A stretch of DNA of 64,000 nucleotides from positions 21,916,501 through 21,980,500 of the forward strand of contig OX637409.1 of assembly GCA_951799425.1 (NCBI GenBank), given 5' to 3'. Every line of letters begins with the position of its first letter. The stretch's first letter is position 1. The notes below the pieces were generated by a model. The model saw nothing but the letters and a program-made list of their open reading frames with translations, was not told the origin of the DNA and searched no databases. The DNA is from Ilex aquifolium (lineage: Eukaryota; Streptophyta; Magnoliopsida; Aquifoliales; Aquifoliaceae). Below are positions 31,546 to 44,500 of this stretch, in pieces. The translations under genes were made by a program, and so were the position numbers.

Positions 31546-34500
31546 CTAGTTAATGCACACGTGCGTTGCACGTGGACTATTTTAAATATCAATTTTTTTT
31601 TGGTGATAAATATTATGGAGAAATTTATTATTCATATCCTCATGAAATAAGAATACACAAGATCATAAACTGTGTTTTGCCAGGAAAAGAGAAAAAGAAA
31701 ACATACAATTCAAGAATGTGATAACTATTCTTTTTTTTTCTTTTTTTTGAAGAGGAGTATGAGAACTATTCAAAACAATATTTATGTTACATTGACAAAT
31801 ATGTTTTAAAATCATCATTTTAATTCTTCAAAACCATTCAAACCTGCAATTGTTGTATATCTTTATTGAATGCTACAATTTCATCATTCTTGTAATTCAA
31901 CTGGTTGGGTTGTCGAATGTAACACACATAACACTTGTTGTCGCATTCTTTCGCATAGCCTTGGCTAATAAAGAGCCAGAAGAACTGAATCCCCTTCAAA
32001 TGCAGATAAATAATACAAATGCAAATACTTTGATTCAGTTGAAGTCTACGTTAGCTTTTTACGTGTAGCAGCATAGAATAGGAGTTCCAAATCTGTTCAA
32101 AACTCTCATTTAAACTATACTTTTTTTTTTAATAGCTAATAGAATATCATGATCAAGTTTTCTTGAATCAACTGGTATCTAGACAAGCCAATTCATGTAC
32201 ATTCAATGTCCTGAAATACTAAGAATCTTTGTTAAAACTTAAAAATGGTTGCAATGTGATTACAAGAGTCCATCAATTTACCTTAATTGTGTAATTTCTT
32301 ACACAATGAAAAAAAGGAAAAAAAAAAAAAAACACACACACACACACACACAAAGGCTTTGACACTTTTAAGACCAATATTCAACACTAAGAAACACTAA
32401 GCCATATGCTATCTTACTGAATGTCAAAAAACTTTTCCCCTCGTGTGAATTATATATAACAACCAACAACAAACAGCAGTGAAAATTTTCAATTCCACAA
32501 GCCAACCTTAATTCTCGAAGTTTCTCCACACTTGATAGAAAAATGAACTCTAAGAGTGAACATTCAATTCCAAGAGACAGTAACCCGCATAGTGCTACTG
32601 TAAAAGTAAGACATTTAATATTAAAAAGAAAAAAAGGTGATCAGTTCAATCGCTAGTTTAGTGTCACAACGGAATATACATGTTGATTTTATGAAACTTA
32701 AACAAATAGTATAAATTTGTTTAACTGGTACATACCAACTCAAGATGACTCCTAGAAGAAAAATGGATAGCTTCCAAGCCCCGCTAATATATGCTACAAG
32801 AAATAAATAATGAAATATCAATTTATCTAAATAATTTAAGGCTCTAAATTCAGCACAACAGATACAGAGAAATATATAATCAAAAATCTTAGTAACATAA
32901 TATTAAAGCATGTCAAATGTGCCATCTTAAAATTAATGAAAAATGTAATACCTAGCGAGCCACTGCAAAACTTTTTCTATTGTAACGTCAAAAGATATAT
33001 ACAAATCTTGACTGCTCAAATCATCGCTGCCTTGGTAATTGCAGAAGACTCAAAATATTCACCTCTGAGAACCTTGACAAACCCTTTTTCTTCAAAATTT
33101 GAGATGAGAAACATCACACAAAGGAAAATGAAAATATTTAACAGAGCTTTATCTTATGATAGCCCTAGTCAACAACTAAGACCATTAGTTTTAACTAATG
33201 GTCATTGTACATGTCGTAGTTCGCAAATGTTATTACTACACCCTTTATGTTCAAATAACACTCATTTGACAAGAATAATTGACATAATACGATGGCATAT
33301 ATTTGTTGGCACAAATTTGGAGAAAGAAACTAAACAGCTTGACATGACAGACTACACATATATAGATTCAAGAAAATCATTATGGATTAACTTCAACTTA
33401 CTCACATTGCTTTTGATTGGATATATCTAAGAAGTCCTCCATGTGGGGTTGGAATTTTACATAAGTACCCTTTGGAAGAGTCATATTTTTAACTCGCACA
33501 ATGTCTCCTTCATGTTAAAGCAGATTTTCTATCATCTACAAGAAAGCCCAAAGTGAACTGAAGGGGGAAAAGCCTAAACGATGTTATAGTTCTTGACAAT
33601 TGAACTGATCTAAAGAACCACAAGTACACAGAATTGCTACTGGATGCCTACCAAATATGACATATACCACGCCTTCTTCTACAATGAATGAAATGCTACA
33701 GGATCATGTTCAATTTTAGTAGTGCATCAAAGAGCAGAAGGGGGTAGGGGAATCAAAATCATTAACCCGAAAATGTCCCAACAAACAATATAAACAAATC
33801 AACTAACCAAGGCGATTAAAGGCTGATGGAGGCATTATAACTGAAAGGAACATAAAAAAAAAAAAAAAAAATTCACGAAATCACAATCCATAAAATTAGG
33901 AAAGTGAAGGACTACCGTAAAATAAGATTGATAACTTACTTTTAGCCAAAAAACAAATTTACATAAAAGAAGAGAGAAGTGTTAAACATTCCCTATGACA
34001 ACCCGGAGTTCTATTCTCATTCGATATGAAAATAATTCTGGATCTGTATTTAATAACACACTATAAAAAAAAATACTATAAATTTACCACATGATAATTA
34101 ATGTACCTCAAATCCCAAATATTTACCATGCCATCTTTAGAACCTGATTACATCCAATTTCTATCAAATTAACATTATTGGTATGTGGATCATAGCTCCT
34201 CACCTACCATGGAGACAAAGAAAAGATTTAATGAGATAAACACAGAACCCGCTTTGACTTCTTTCGGTTTTTGTGGATAGAAGAGACCAACCTCGTAGTA
34301 TAGAATATATGTTTTTTTAATTTGAGATTGAATATTGAAGTTCACAATCAGTGGCAAGAAAAAGAAGGCCTTTGATATGGATCTTCTCTCCTAACAATCC
34401 TTGCCAGATTCCTGTGAAGATTTGAACACAAATAAAGGTAAGCTAATGGAATGAAACTACAAAGATGGCAATTAAAAAAGTTAAGAAAATATATAACTCA

Positions 34501-35292
34501 ACGGAGTTTAAAAATCCAGTTTTATTAGCATTCTTCTCAAAATTCTAAAAAAATTCAAATATGAAATGGTTTCTAGGCATAAAAATAACAAAATCAAGTA
34601 AAAAACACTTTAAAGTGATAAAAAACAGCCTCTAACCTTCCCACAACCCCCCCCTTTTCAGCTCCAAATACACCGTCCTCTTCAATTCCTCAACAAAATA
34701 GATCGAGAGAGAGAGAGAGAGAGAGAAGCACCACATGTTCAAGCAGTTTGCTAGTTTGGCAACAAAGACAAAGGGTAATGGAAAACCATTTTTGCAAGGA
34801 ATTCATACGTGAATTGACGACAGATGTATGGAGCCACCAAGAAGAATCACTTTTGTAAATGAATTCCTATAATTAAATAATTTTGGACAAGAAGAGAATG
34901 ACTTACGTTGTAGAGGGAAGCCCGAAAGTCTTAAGGGTCAGTAAAGAGATAGTGAGGGAGAGGGGGAAGGTGAAAAGAGAGGGATGACCTGTTTTTTTCA
35001 CTGAATTGTGGATGCAAGGGGAGAAACAGAGGAAGTTGAAAAGAGATAGGACACTGGATGAATTTAATGTGCCACCAATCTTACTTTATGTAATTGTTGG
35101 AAATTAATGAGGATAATTAATCTAGTATTAATCTGACGTTATACAAATATTAAGATGAAATGAATAAGGTTTGGATGTATGTATAAGCAATAAGTGAGAA
35201 GGTAGGATATTAGTGGTATTAGTTGTTTTAATAGGGTTAATTTTGTCAAATAAAAGTTTTTCACTCATCCTCACATTTTAAAGTAGTATAGA
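31546..35292 (-). mobile_element. Non-autonomous Helitron, 3.7 kb
   Basis: On the minus strand the element begins TCTATACTACTTTAAAATG. It ends with a hairpin (CACGTGC-AAC-GCACGTG), then TGCATTAA and CTAG. The base before the 5' TC is A and the base after CTAG is T, so it sits in an AT dinucleotide with no target duplication, as Helitrons do. No Rep/helicase ORF is present. Short ORFs inside (for example 32936-33430 on plus) resemble nothing I know. (GA)n occurs near 34703-34727. These terminal features together are specific, but I have not seen a second copy. Confidence 0.75.
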
Positions 35293-35381
35293 TAGAATTA
35301 CTTTTTTTCAATTGTAGAATTAATTTTCAAATTTTTTTTTTTGTAGAATTGCTTTGAGTTTTTCAAAGTTCTCTTGATAAG

Positions 35382-36496
35382 TAGAGGTGCAACTCGGGTG
35401 GGTTGAGAGGTCAACTCTAGCCTCACTCTAGGTATATAATCTTCAACCCTAACTCTAACCCTAACCCTAACCTTAAACCTAACCCTACCTTAACCCGAGG
35501 TACTCAACCCGAGTACTGCCCGAGTTTAATTCGGGCGGGCTCGGGTTGAATCCGGGTTACTTAATTCGGGCTGATTTCGGATTAAAAATCGGGTTGGGCT
35601 TGAGTTACTTAATTCGGGTTGATTTTTTGAAGTGTAGATTTGATTTTTTCAAGTGATTTGAAATGAAGGGCGAGACGCAGATGAAAAGAGATGGAGAAGT
35701 GACGAGTGAGAGAGGGTGGCTGAGAGTCTCAGACAAGTGACAATTGAGATAGGGAGGCTAAGAGAGGAAAGAATGACGAGTGAGAGAGGGATCTAAGAGT
35801 GATGGAGGCACAGGGGTGAAAACGTGAAGTGAAGTGAAAGTCTGGACTCTAAAGAGTGAAAATAAATACTAACCCTAATTAAATATATTTATATATTTAT
35901 GTATATTCGAGTTCAACCCGATTTTAATATTCGGGTTGAACCTTACAACCCGATGCCTCAACCCGAGGCTTGCCAAAATTCAATTCGGGATTAACAACTC
36001 AAATAAGTTCGAATTTTAATACATAAAAAAAGTCTTTTAATATGTTTGAATTTTAATATGTAAAAAAATAAAATTTAATCACTTCAAATCGAATTTTAAT
36101 CGACTCAAAGTTTAATATGTAGAAAAACAAATTTAATGGTTATAAATAGTGGTTTATGTAGGGGCAATTGTTATTTTAGATAATTTATTTTTGTTATAAA
36201 TGGTGGTTTAATGACAGAGGGTGTCAGTGATGTTTAAATATAAACTATAATGAGTGTCAGTGATGTTTATGATAATAGAGGAAACATTCATGAAGATATG
36301 ATAAACTAGAAAAATATGACTGAAATTTTTACTAATAAATACTTCGAACTAATGTTAAATAATAGGTTTAATTTAATTCGGGTTAGAGTTTTTTGCCTAT
36401 GCCCAATCCAAGTATTAAAAATTCTAATCCAAACCCTATTTTTTTTGGGTTGGACTTGGGTTGAATTCGGATTGGCCCGCCTAAGTTGCACCCCTA
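35382..36496. mobile_element. hAT-type non-autonomous element (TAGRGGTGCAAC ends)
   Basis: 12-bp inverted ends TAGAGGTGCAAC and GTTGCACCCCTA, flanked by a perfect 8-bp duplication TTGATAAG (35374-35381 and 36497-36504), the hAT hallmark. The subterminal DNA is full of CGGGTT/AACCCG words, as in many plant hAT elements of the TAGGGGTG class. It contains a telomere-like tract at 35440-35492. It has no transposase ORF. It lies only 90 bp from the Helitron end. Confidence 0.8.
35440..35492 (+). repeat. Interstitial telomere-like (CCCTAA)n tract
   Basis: Six to seven units of the plant-type AACCCTA repeat, or its six-base variant ACCCTA, with small changes (AACTCTA, AACCTTA). The tract lies within the left subterminal part of the hAT element. 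Confidence 0.75.
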
Positions 36497-36504
36497 TTGA
36501 TAAG

Positions 36505-36954
36505 TTCCCCAAAAAATAATTTTAAGAAAAAAGTTGGCCCGATGAAAGATGAGTTCCAACTTGCTGTGACCATGTGACACGTGTACAATGGACAGAGACC
36601 ATGATGGGTTTACATTGTTACTTACACCACCAGACGGCAGAAGCAATTGATTAAAGAAGAAGGGTGGTAGCTGGATTTTGGTGGTGCAAGCTCTTCGTAT
36701 ACCCCATCTGGGAAAGCAATGGCCTGTTTGGCTCCAATGAGGAGCTATTTATATATGCCAAAAACCATCAACTAGCCGTTGATGTGTGAAAATGACATGT
36801 GAACTGGTGGTATAAGCACATGGGATGGGACTTGGGAGCCCATCCCTCCATTTGTGCATTTTAAGTTGCCGTATTTGAATTTCTCTTTCTCCCGACGTTA
36901 ATGGTTGGTCTAATAATCATTATTCTTATTATTAGATATTTTCATGTAACACCC
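36505..36954. other. Intergenic DNA, nothing recognised
   Basis: Unlike much of the window this has a more even base composition, but no ORF or element could be identified. Confidence 0.5.
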
Positions 36955-37205
36955 CCTACACCATTAACTATATCCACCAAAATCTTTGAGACAGACTCAA
37001 TGCAAACGGAATACACAGTCAATACATATTCAGCCATTAGCTTCAAGCATCTTGCAAAGCTCGCAATTCAGCCTCCACATTTGTGCAAGTTCCATAAAAA
37101 AAAAAGGAAGCAAACAAGACAATTTGACCCCATTGATTCTTGATTACCACTCCCCCCTCTTGATATACTTGGGTTTCCTTTCGATGCACCATCCACATTC
37201 ATCTT
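36955..37205 (-). pseudogene. LINE remnant: RNase H-like domain
   Basis: The minus strand translates, in the same frame for most of its length, to KMNVDGASKGNPSISRGG followed by VVIKNQWGQIV, then NVEAELRALQDALKLM and ESVSKILVDIV. This is the RNase H-like domain found at the C-terminus of plant L1-type LINE proteins (and in related RVT_3 proteins). Sequence upstream on the minus strand (up to about 37370) may be a decayed continuation. There is no intact ORF. Confidence 0.7.
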
Positions 37206-37385
37206 CAGCCACCCCTCACCAAGACATCTCCAACAAATTCAAGAGACTTTGGTATCCACAGAACAAGAACAACCCACATCGACTAGTCAGAGAAATTCCC
37301 TGCTGCTGAAATCGAGAATCTAACGGCATTGCATTCTTGAGTAGTTTCCATCCGATCAACTGTGCATTTGGGGAAGTAGACTTAT

Positions 37386-38029
37386 AAGTTATGAAGTACG
37401 GATATGAATACGAAATACGTATATGATATGATATGGATACCGTAATACAACAAAATCTAAAAAAGTACTATATGGGTATGACCAAGATACAACTATAATA
37501 AAATATATTTAATGTTTTTATTATTTTCAACCAGTTTAATACTTATATATTTTTGTAGTTCTTTAACACACAATAAGGAAAATTAATAATTCTTTTTAGT
37601 TCCAAGAAAATCTATATAGTATCACTATGGTATATTCACGAAGTGAAGTGACTAATTAAAGGAATTAAAGTTAATATTTACCTAGTATAAAGAAGTAATT
37701 TTTGCTAAGATTATAATGTAATAACTTTATTTTATACTCTTATGACATGTAATTGTAGATAATACTTAAGAAACACTCATGTGCCTTTGAAGTAATATGA
37801 ATTTTTGTTAATATATTGTATAGTATGTGAATTCGAAAAGAGATATTAAAAATTTAACTCAAAAATTATATATGTTATTCGACCACAAAAGTATCCGTGA
37901 AGTATTCTAATATTTTATTATTATCGGATACGTAGAATGTGTATAAGACACGTATTCTCGAGTATCTGACGAGTATTGTATCTGATACGGGTATGTCAAC
38001 ATCAACGAAATATCTGTACTTCATAACTT
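37386..38029 (-). mobile_element. MITE-like inverted-repeat element, copy 2
   Basis: Ends AGTTATGAAGTACGGATA and TATCTGTACTTCATAACT are inverted repeats with one mismatch over 18 bp. The interior is the reverse complement, with divergence, of the copy at 2259-2926. It is non-coding. Confidence 0.7.
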
Positions 38030-38879
38030 CTAAGGCTTCATAATTTTAAGTACATAATTAGTTCATATAAAAAATTTAAATCCATGAGAATTTTAAATAC
38101 TATAAAAATGTCCCAAAAAATTTAAGCTCAATCAAAAAGTATAATTTGGACTAATGATCCAACTCACAACATTAAAAACCCAAAAATTAAAAGTTAAAAA
38201 CAAAAAACTACTCAAAAATCAGATCATATTTATCCCCACCAATTCTCAACCAAACATTCTCTCTCTCTATCTCTCTAAAATAAATGAAAGCTAAAATTAA
38301 GCCCATGTCTCTCCAATAAAAATAGAAACAAAAGTTGAAATTTCTCTCTTGACAACACTAACAAGGGTCTCCCTTTCGTTCTCTCACCTTTAACACATCC
38401 TCTTCCTCTCTCGCACACATAATTTTAAAAAAAAAAAAATTAATATTAAAAATAAAAAAACCCCATTTATTGTTATTGCTTTATACCTCAAATTACGTTG
38501 AGCCACATTTGGCTGCTTAAGTTCTTCACTTAGAAAATCACAATAATAGTCCAAATCATTTAGATCCGATGATTTATATTACGATTTAATATTTTAAACT
38601 CTCAGTCACAACAACTCATTCAAATTTTAATTTTTAACCTTTTAATCACAATAATTCATTTAACTTTTAACTAGAGTAACTCAACCTATATTTTAATATT
38701 TTAACTACAATAACTCATTTAAATTTTAACCATTTAATTATAGTAACTTAAATTTTTATCTTTTAATATTTTAATTACAATAACTCAGTTAAATTTTATT
38801 TTTAACAAGAGTAACTCAACACACGTATTTAAAAAAACGTATTTTGATACGAGGCAAACTAGTATGCAATAGTTAGTAG
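38030..38879. other. AT-rich intergenic DNA, no gene
   Basis: Contains short CT-rich runs (about 38263-38276 and 38340-38412). About 38590-38830 has several copies of a phrase like AACTCATTTAAATTTTAA spaced 50-60 bp apart, a degenerate tandem repeat. No coding signal. Confidence 0.5.
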
Positions 38880-39843
38880 GGAGAATTACACTCCTAGGGT
38901 TTGTCACTTAATTACTCAGACTCTTTGACATTTAAAATATTACACACAGACCTCCTAAAATTTGTAAGCGCGTAACACTTGAACCCCTGTTTTTAATGTC
39001 CGTTTGTATATCTGTTAGTAAATTACACTCAGACCCCTTGAAGTTTGTAAGCATGTAATACTTGGAACATTCAAGTTTAAAATGTTATATTTAGACCAAA
39101 AATACTCCAATCAAAGATAGAATATCAAATATTTTAAATTTTACAGCCAAAATTCATGTTCTATTATGACATTTATTGAAATAAAATCAATAATAAAAAT
39201 CTAATTTTTTCTTAAAAAACATAATTAGTATATAATTATATTATGTATTGAAATTTAATTTGGTTGTTTAAGCTACCAAATTATTTAAATTAAAACTAAA
39301 AGATATTGTGTCTATTACAATTTGACCCCATATTTGATTTTTTAATTTTATTCTAATAGATAGTATACTTGTATATTAAGTATAATTTTTTAAGAAAAAA
39401 TTAGATTTTCTTTTTGATTTTATTTCAATAAATGTTATAATAGAACATGAATGATTATGAATGATTTAGATCACTTGTTTAATTTTTTAGTTTTATTCTA
39501 ATAGATAATATAATTGTATACAAATTACGATTTTTGAAGAAAAAATTAAATTTTTATTTTTAATTTTATTTCAATAAATGATACAATAGAACATGAATTT
39601 TGGTTGTAAAATTTAAAATATTTGATATTCTATTTTTTATTGGAGTATTTTTATTCTAAGTATAACATTTTAAATTTGAGGGGTTTAAGTATTATATATC
39701 TACAAACATTAGAGGGTGTGAGTGTAATTTACTAACGAATATACATTAATGACAAGGGTCTAAGTGTTACATTGTATAAAACTCAGGGGATTTGTATGTA
39801 ATATTTCAATGTTAAGAGATCTGAGTAATTAAGTGACAAATCT

Positions 39844-42126
39844 TTACAATTTGTTTTGAATGAGGAAAGAATTGGAGAGATTAGGCCACAGAGGAGAATC
39901 AAACAAGGAGACCCATTATCCCCGTACCTGTTTATTTTTGTTGATGATGTTCTCTCAGCTATGCTACTGAAAGGAGTGGAAGAGAGGAAAGTGATGAGGG
40001 TTAGAATCAAGAGAAGAAGCTTGACCATTTCCCACCTCTTTTTTGTTGACGACTCTTTGTTCTTTATCAAAGCAAAAGAGGGGGGATGGGGGGGGGGGGG
40101 GGGGGAGTTGCGGAGCTAATGAGGATACTACAAAGTAATAGTGAGGCGTCAAGGTAGTGTGCAAACCATCAAAAGTCTGGGATCATCTTCTCTAGTAATA
40201 CCATCGAGGAACAAAAGAGCTTCTATTGTCATGTTATGGGGATGCAGACCCTCCCAGTTTGTGCGAAGTATCTGGAAATCCCCACTGCTTGGGAGAGCTC
40301 CAAGAAAGAGGTTTTTGGATATTTACTTGAAAAAGTTGCAAAAAAACTTAAGGGATGGAAGAGTTGTTGTCTCTCACAGGCAGGTAAAGAGGTGTTGATT
40401 AAAGCAGTAATTCAGGCTATCCCAAATTATGCCATGTCGATGGTGGCTTTCCCTAAAAAATTTTGTGAAAGGTTGAATAGCTATGTAAGGAGCTTTTGGT
40501 GGAAAGGATGTGAGGATAGGAAGGGTATCTGTTGGAGGAAATGGGAAAAAATGACAGAATCTAAGGTTGCAGGAGGGATGGGATTCAAGGTCTTCAAGTT
40601 GTTTAATCAGGCTCTCTTGGCAAAACAATGCTGGAGGTTGATTCATCAGCCCGAGTCTTTCTCGGCGAAATTCATGAAGGCGAAACGTGGAGCTAGGCCA
40701 TTATGGGTTTGGAACAGCTTGCTTCATAGGAGAGAGTTGCTTGAGAAATGACTTATGTGGCAAATAGGAGATGGTTAAGAAACAAGTTTCTGGGATGATA
40801 AATGGATCCCCCTCATTCCAAGTCTGGCAATTCTCTCTCCAAAACCCCAAGATTGTTCTATCACCAAGGTTGCGGATGTCATTATGGAGAACCCCAAATG
40901 ATGGAACTCCTCTAGTCTGAGTAGTGTTATATCAAGGGAGGAGCTGAAAGCTATCCAAGTCATCTCATTGCCAGTTAGAAGGGGGTAGGGATAAGAGAAT
41001 TTGGTGGCCTAATAGCAAGGGAGACTATTCTGTAAGGTCTGGTTACAGGTTGGGAAGCAAGCCAACCTTGGATCTGTCGGAGGTTGGCTCCTCTGTCTCC
41101 CTTCATCCCAAGTTGTGGCAGAACATTTGAAACATGAAGGTTGTACCAAAGGTCAGACATTTTTGGTGAAAAGCTTGTCATAATATCTTTGCTACACAGG
41201 AAAATATGTTTAAGAGGAAGTGTGCTTCATCAGCTTTCTGCCAGATTTGTAAATTGACTTCGGAGTCCATCGAGCATATCCTGTTTGAATGCGAATGGAC
41301 TAAGAAAGTCTGGTTTGGAATGAATCTTAATATACAGTGGGAGGATTCCTCATTTTTGTCAGTGGCTCAAAGAACTACTATGTTCCTACAGATGATGAAG
41401 GATGCTCAAGGCAGACTAGAAATCTTGGAGAAAATGGCTATTGTGGGATGGGTAATCTGGAAGGCAAGGAACCATTTTACTTTCAATATGGAAGAGGTAA
41501 ATGCCTATGCCACTGTCGTTCGTGCACAAGTCATGGGAAGGATCAACTCAGAATTGGAGATGTGGAAATTTCAAAGGGACAGAAGGAACCAGAGGCAAGG
41601 GAGGAGAGACCACAAAAGGTTGGGGCTGGAATCCGTATCTACTACGATGGTGCTTTTAAGTCAATTTCAACCAAAGCCGCGTGTGGAGTGGTGATATACA
41701 AGGAAAGGGGAGAATTTGAGCTTGGCAGTGCTAAATCTTTCCCAATAGCATCAAGTATCCTCTCTAAAGCAGAGGCAGTGAGACAAGCATGCCTCTTTGC
41801 CGAAGCACAGTTGATCACAAATGTCACTATCATGAATGATTGTCTCAACATCATCAAGTTTTGCTCTAATGAAGATGTTCCCCCGTGAAAAATTAGTGTT
41901 ATCATTGAAGACATTAGACATTATACTAGGTTATATAACCTTAACTTTTTACACAAGCCTAGAGCCTGTAACAAAGCTGCTCATTAGATAGCAGCCACTA
42001 TGTTAAACAATTCACTTCCCTCAAATTGGTTAGACTCCCTCCCTCGAGCTTACGGTTTTTCTTTTGACTGATTGTAACATCAATTTTCTTACTTAATGAT
42101 ATGGTTATCTTGTTTGGTTTGTTCAA
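39844..42126 (+). mobile_element. 5'-truncated L1-type LINE, decayed
   Basis: The translation shows a reverse-transcriptase palm (RRIKQGDPLSPYLFIF ... FVDDSLFF, where active copies have F/YADD), a thumb/connection region (AKKLKGWKSCCLSQAGKEVL, MSMVAFPKKFC), a zf-RVT segment (CQICKLTSESIEHILFECEW) and an RNase H-like start (IYYDGAFKSISTKAACGVV). These pieces fall in different frames with several stops, so it is non-functional. A 13-bp direct repeat AAGTGACAAATCT flanks it (39831-39843 and 42127-42139), with a short A run just before the second copy. This shows a target-primed insertion into the inverted-repeat element. A poly(G) run (about 40081-40106) interrupts the palm. Confidence 0.85.
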
Positions 42127-42152
42127 AAGTGACAAATCTCAAAAGGTCTAAG

Positions 42153-43203
42153 CAGGGGCGGAGCCAAAAATTTTGTTCAGGATGGACACTTTAATTATGC
42201 ACTCTAATTTTTTTCTTCTTAACTAATCATGCTATATAATATATTTATATTTATTATATCACATTTGATACATGAATTTCATTTAACATAAAAAATACCA
42301 AAAAAATAATGCATATTGTATATGTACAAAAAATGACTAATTATCACCATTGTAAAAAATAGAACTAATTGTTATTTTTGTATAAAAAAAATATCAGTTA
42401 TTCACTAACAATCCATTAAATTTATCCAATAAATGATGTTCCAAACACACTGATATATTAATCTAGTAAAATTATTAAACTAAAATTTAAGAGCTAAACA
42501 TAGTAAAAAAATTTAAATTTGATTAACACATAGCAAATACTATAATCAATACTTAAATAAAAATAGTGGCAATTTCTCGTAAAAAAAAAAAAAAGAAGTT
42601 AAATGAAGGTCAATTGCAAGAACTTTCACTTGCAAAAATTCATAAATAATAAAATTAAGGTCATCTGGAGAAAATCTTAATAAAATAAAAAACTTGTCTC
42701 ATTGTTCTATTTATCTTTATAATCCTGCTCAACATTATATATATGACTACAAGTATTACAGAAAAATCTAAAACTTCATACCATACCCATAAAAAACTGA
42801 GAAGATATGATATACCATGATCAACTGACAACTCAATCGGTTAAAAAATTAGATCGATATCAAATTTCAACAATTTAGAATTCATCCCAAGTTTTGGGGA
42901 TCAATCCTAACTCAATTCTATTGAGTCGCAACTTAACATGATTAAGTTTTAATTTTTTGTACAACACTCAGATTTTAACAATATGGGCCCATAGTTTTTT
43001 TTGTTTTATGTGGACTTAGTTTTTTAATTTTTTTTGGGTGGAATTGGTGGGCCTAGCATTTTTGTCTTCAGTTTTAGAGTGGGCACAAGTAATATATTAT
43101 TCAAATATATAATATATATATCTAAGTAATAAAAAAAAAAAAAAAATTTGAGGGGGGGTGGGGGGGACTTGCCCACCCTGAACCATATGTCCCTCCGCCT
43201 ATG
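42153..43203 (+). mobile_element. Non-autonomous hAT element (CAGGGGCGGAG family)
   Basis: Left end CAGGGGCGGAGCC; the right end, read as reverse complement, is CATAGGCGGAGGG. A perfect 8-bp duplication GGTCTAAG lies at 42145-42152 and 43204-43211. The interior is AT-rich and non-coding, and its 3' third closely matches the copy at 51944-52932 (GTGGGCCTA..., GTGGGCACAA..., long A run, AATTTGAGGGGGGG). It interrupts the right arm of the inverted-repeat element. Confidence 0.88.
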
Positions 43204-43363
43204 GGTCTAAGTGTAATTCTCTCTAATTAAGTAGTAGTTACTAGTTAGGCTGGGTTTGGAAATAAATTGAAATGCATTGGGGTTGGGGTGTCCCGTGTCG
43301 GTTCACCGAATGCGGTCCAAATTCACTAAATCGGGTTAAACCGGAAAAAAATGAAATTGGGAA

Positions 43364-43373
43364 ATTAGGGTTA
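43364..43373 (+). promoter_or_regulatory. Telo-box-like motif in RLP24 promoter
   Basis: ATTAGGGTTA is the reverse complement of a near-perfect telo-box (AAACCCTAA core). This motif is common in promoters of plant ribosomal-protein and translation genes. It lies about 50 bp before a (CT)n leader-like tract (43415-43453). Its position before a putative 5'UTR exon fits the downstream ribosome-biogenesis gene. Confidence 0.5.
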
Positions 43374-43412
43374 GCCTCCGAATTCCTTCTTCGCCTCTCT
43401 CACTCCGCACCC

Positions 43413-43470
<58 letters not shown>

Positions 43471-44084
43471 AACAGCCGAAGGCATCCTCCTCAGTGAGGT
43501 GTTCAGAGAAATTCTGTCAGTAGCCGTCTTCAGATCCTCTCGGTGAAGCCGGCTTCAGATCCCACCTGCCGGTTAGTTTTCCTTTGGGCGATTATTGAAA
43601 TAGTTGTACTTAATTGGCAATAAGTTCTTCGGCTTCCTTAATCCTCATTTGACATTTATATACAATTGTAGTTCGATGTGGCACTTTTTCATAGCGTGCT
43701 TGTTGAGGGTTGTCAAATGTTTATATTTAAGAATAAATATTTGAAATTCGGATTAAGGCTTCTAAGCTTAATTACTGAGCCAGTATTGTGAAATTTCATG
43801 TTGATTTATATAATATTGTTTTGACTCACGAATTGGCATTGCATAAACTGAGAGATTGAGATGCAAGAGATAGTTTATGTAATAAAGATCTCTGTGTATT
43901 TGAATTCAGACTAGTTATTGGAAAATAAATTCAATTTGTTTACTAAGATCAACCCCTATTTGGAATATCTTAGAAGTCAGATGTTTTATGGTGTTTGTGG
44001 TATTGCGATACGAAGAGCTTCGCTTCGAGAAATAGAAGGAACATGTAACACACAAAATTTGAGAAAATAAAACTTTGAATATAT

Positions 44085-44500
44085 TTTTTTTTGATAGGAA
44101 ACATTAGGACATTATTAATATCAAATACAAAAGTACATTAGAGACAAGGAGTCCTTAAGATGATACAAGATGATAGAAAACGAAGGCAATAAAGTTAACT
44201 TAGAATACCAAACAAGACGTTCCATCCCCAACAATTGGCACCCACTTGAGCCCAATGATAGTTTATTAGAAAGAGCGGTATTCCTTCAAAGTCTTTGGAC
44301 GTGGAAACCCAAAAAGAATCTCATAACTCTTGCCAATGATTCTCTCTATCTAATAAGTATGACATTTTCTTACCAAGCACACCACTCAAAATAATGCTCT
44401 AACCACACTATTTTGTAAAGTTTCGAATCCTTCAAAATGAATCTCAAAAATCGAAGCACAATCTTTAGGACATACCCACGAGAATCCACCAAAACATTTT
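44085..44500 (-). mobile_element. Short retroposed insert (LINE-like tail), minus strand
   Basis: On the minus strand it ends TTTCCTATC followed by A8, preceded by ATTAATAATGTCC, as in the tails of some plant LINEs. Both sides carry the direct repeat TTTGAATATATTTTTTTT (near 44074-44091 and 44498-44517), consistent with a target duplication. No recognisable protein is present, so this could be a severely truncated LINE or another retroposed sequence. Confidence 0.45.

Larger units (their letters stand above)
38880..43222. mobile_element. Inverted-repeat element, right arm split by a LINE and a hAT
   Basis: The left arm (from GAGAATTACACTCCTAGGG, TTTGTCACTTAATTACTCAG onward, about 300 bp) pairs with the right arm. 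The right arm runs to 39843, resumes at 42140-42152 and ends at 43212-43222 (TGTAATTCTC). Without the two insertions the element is about 0.99 kb, non-coding and almost wholly palindromic. The centre also pairs (ATTTATTGAAATAAAATCAA with its complement). I found no firm target duplication for this outer element, so the superfamily is open; the long TIRs suggest a Mutator-like or foldback type. Confidence 0.65.

Noticed and set aside
32936-33430. 164-aa ORF inside the Helitron
   Set aside because: No recognisable domain, AT-rich composition, no splice context. Kept only as an open question under the Helitron.
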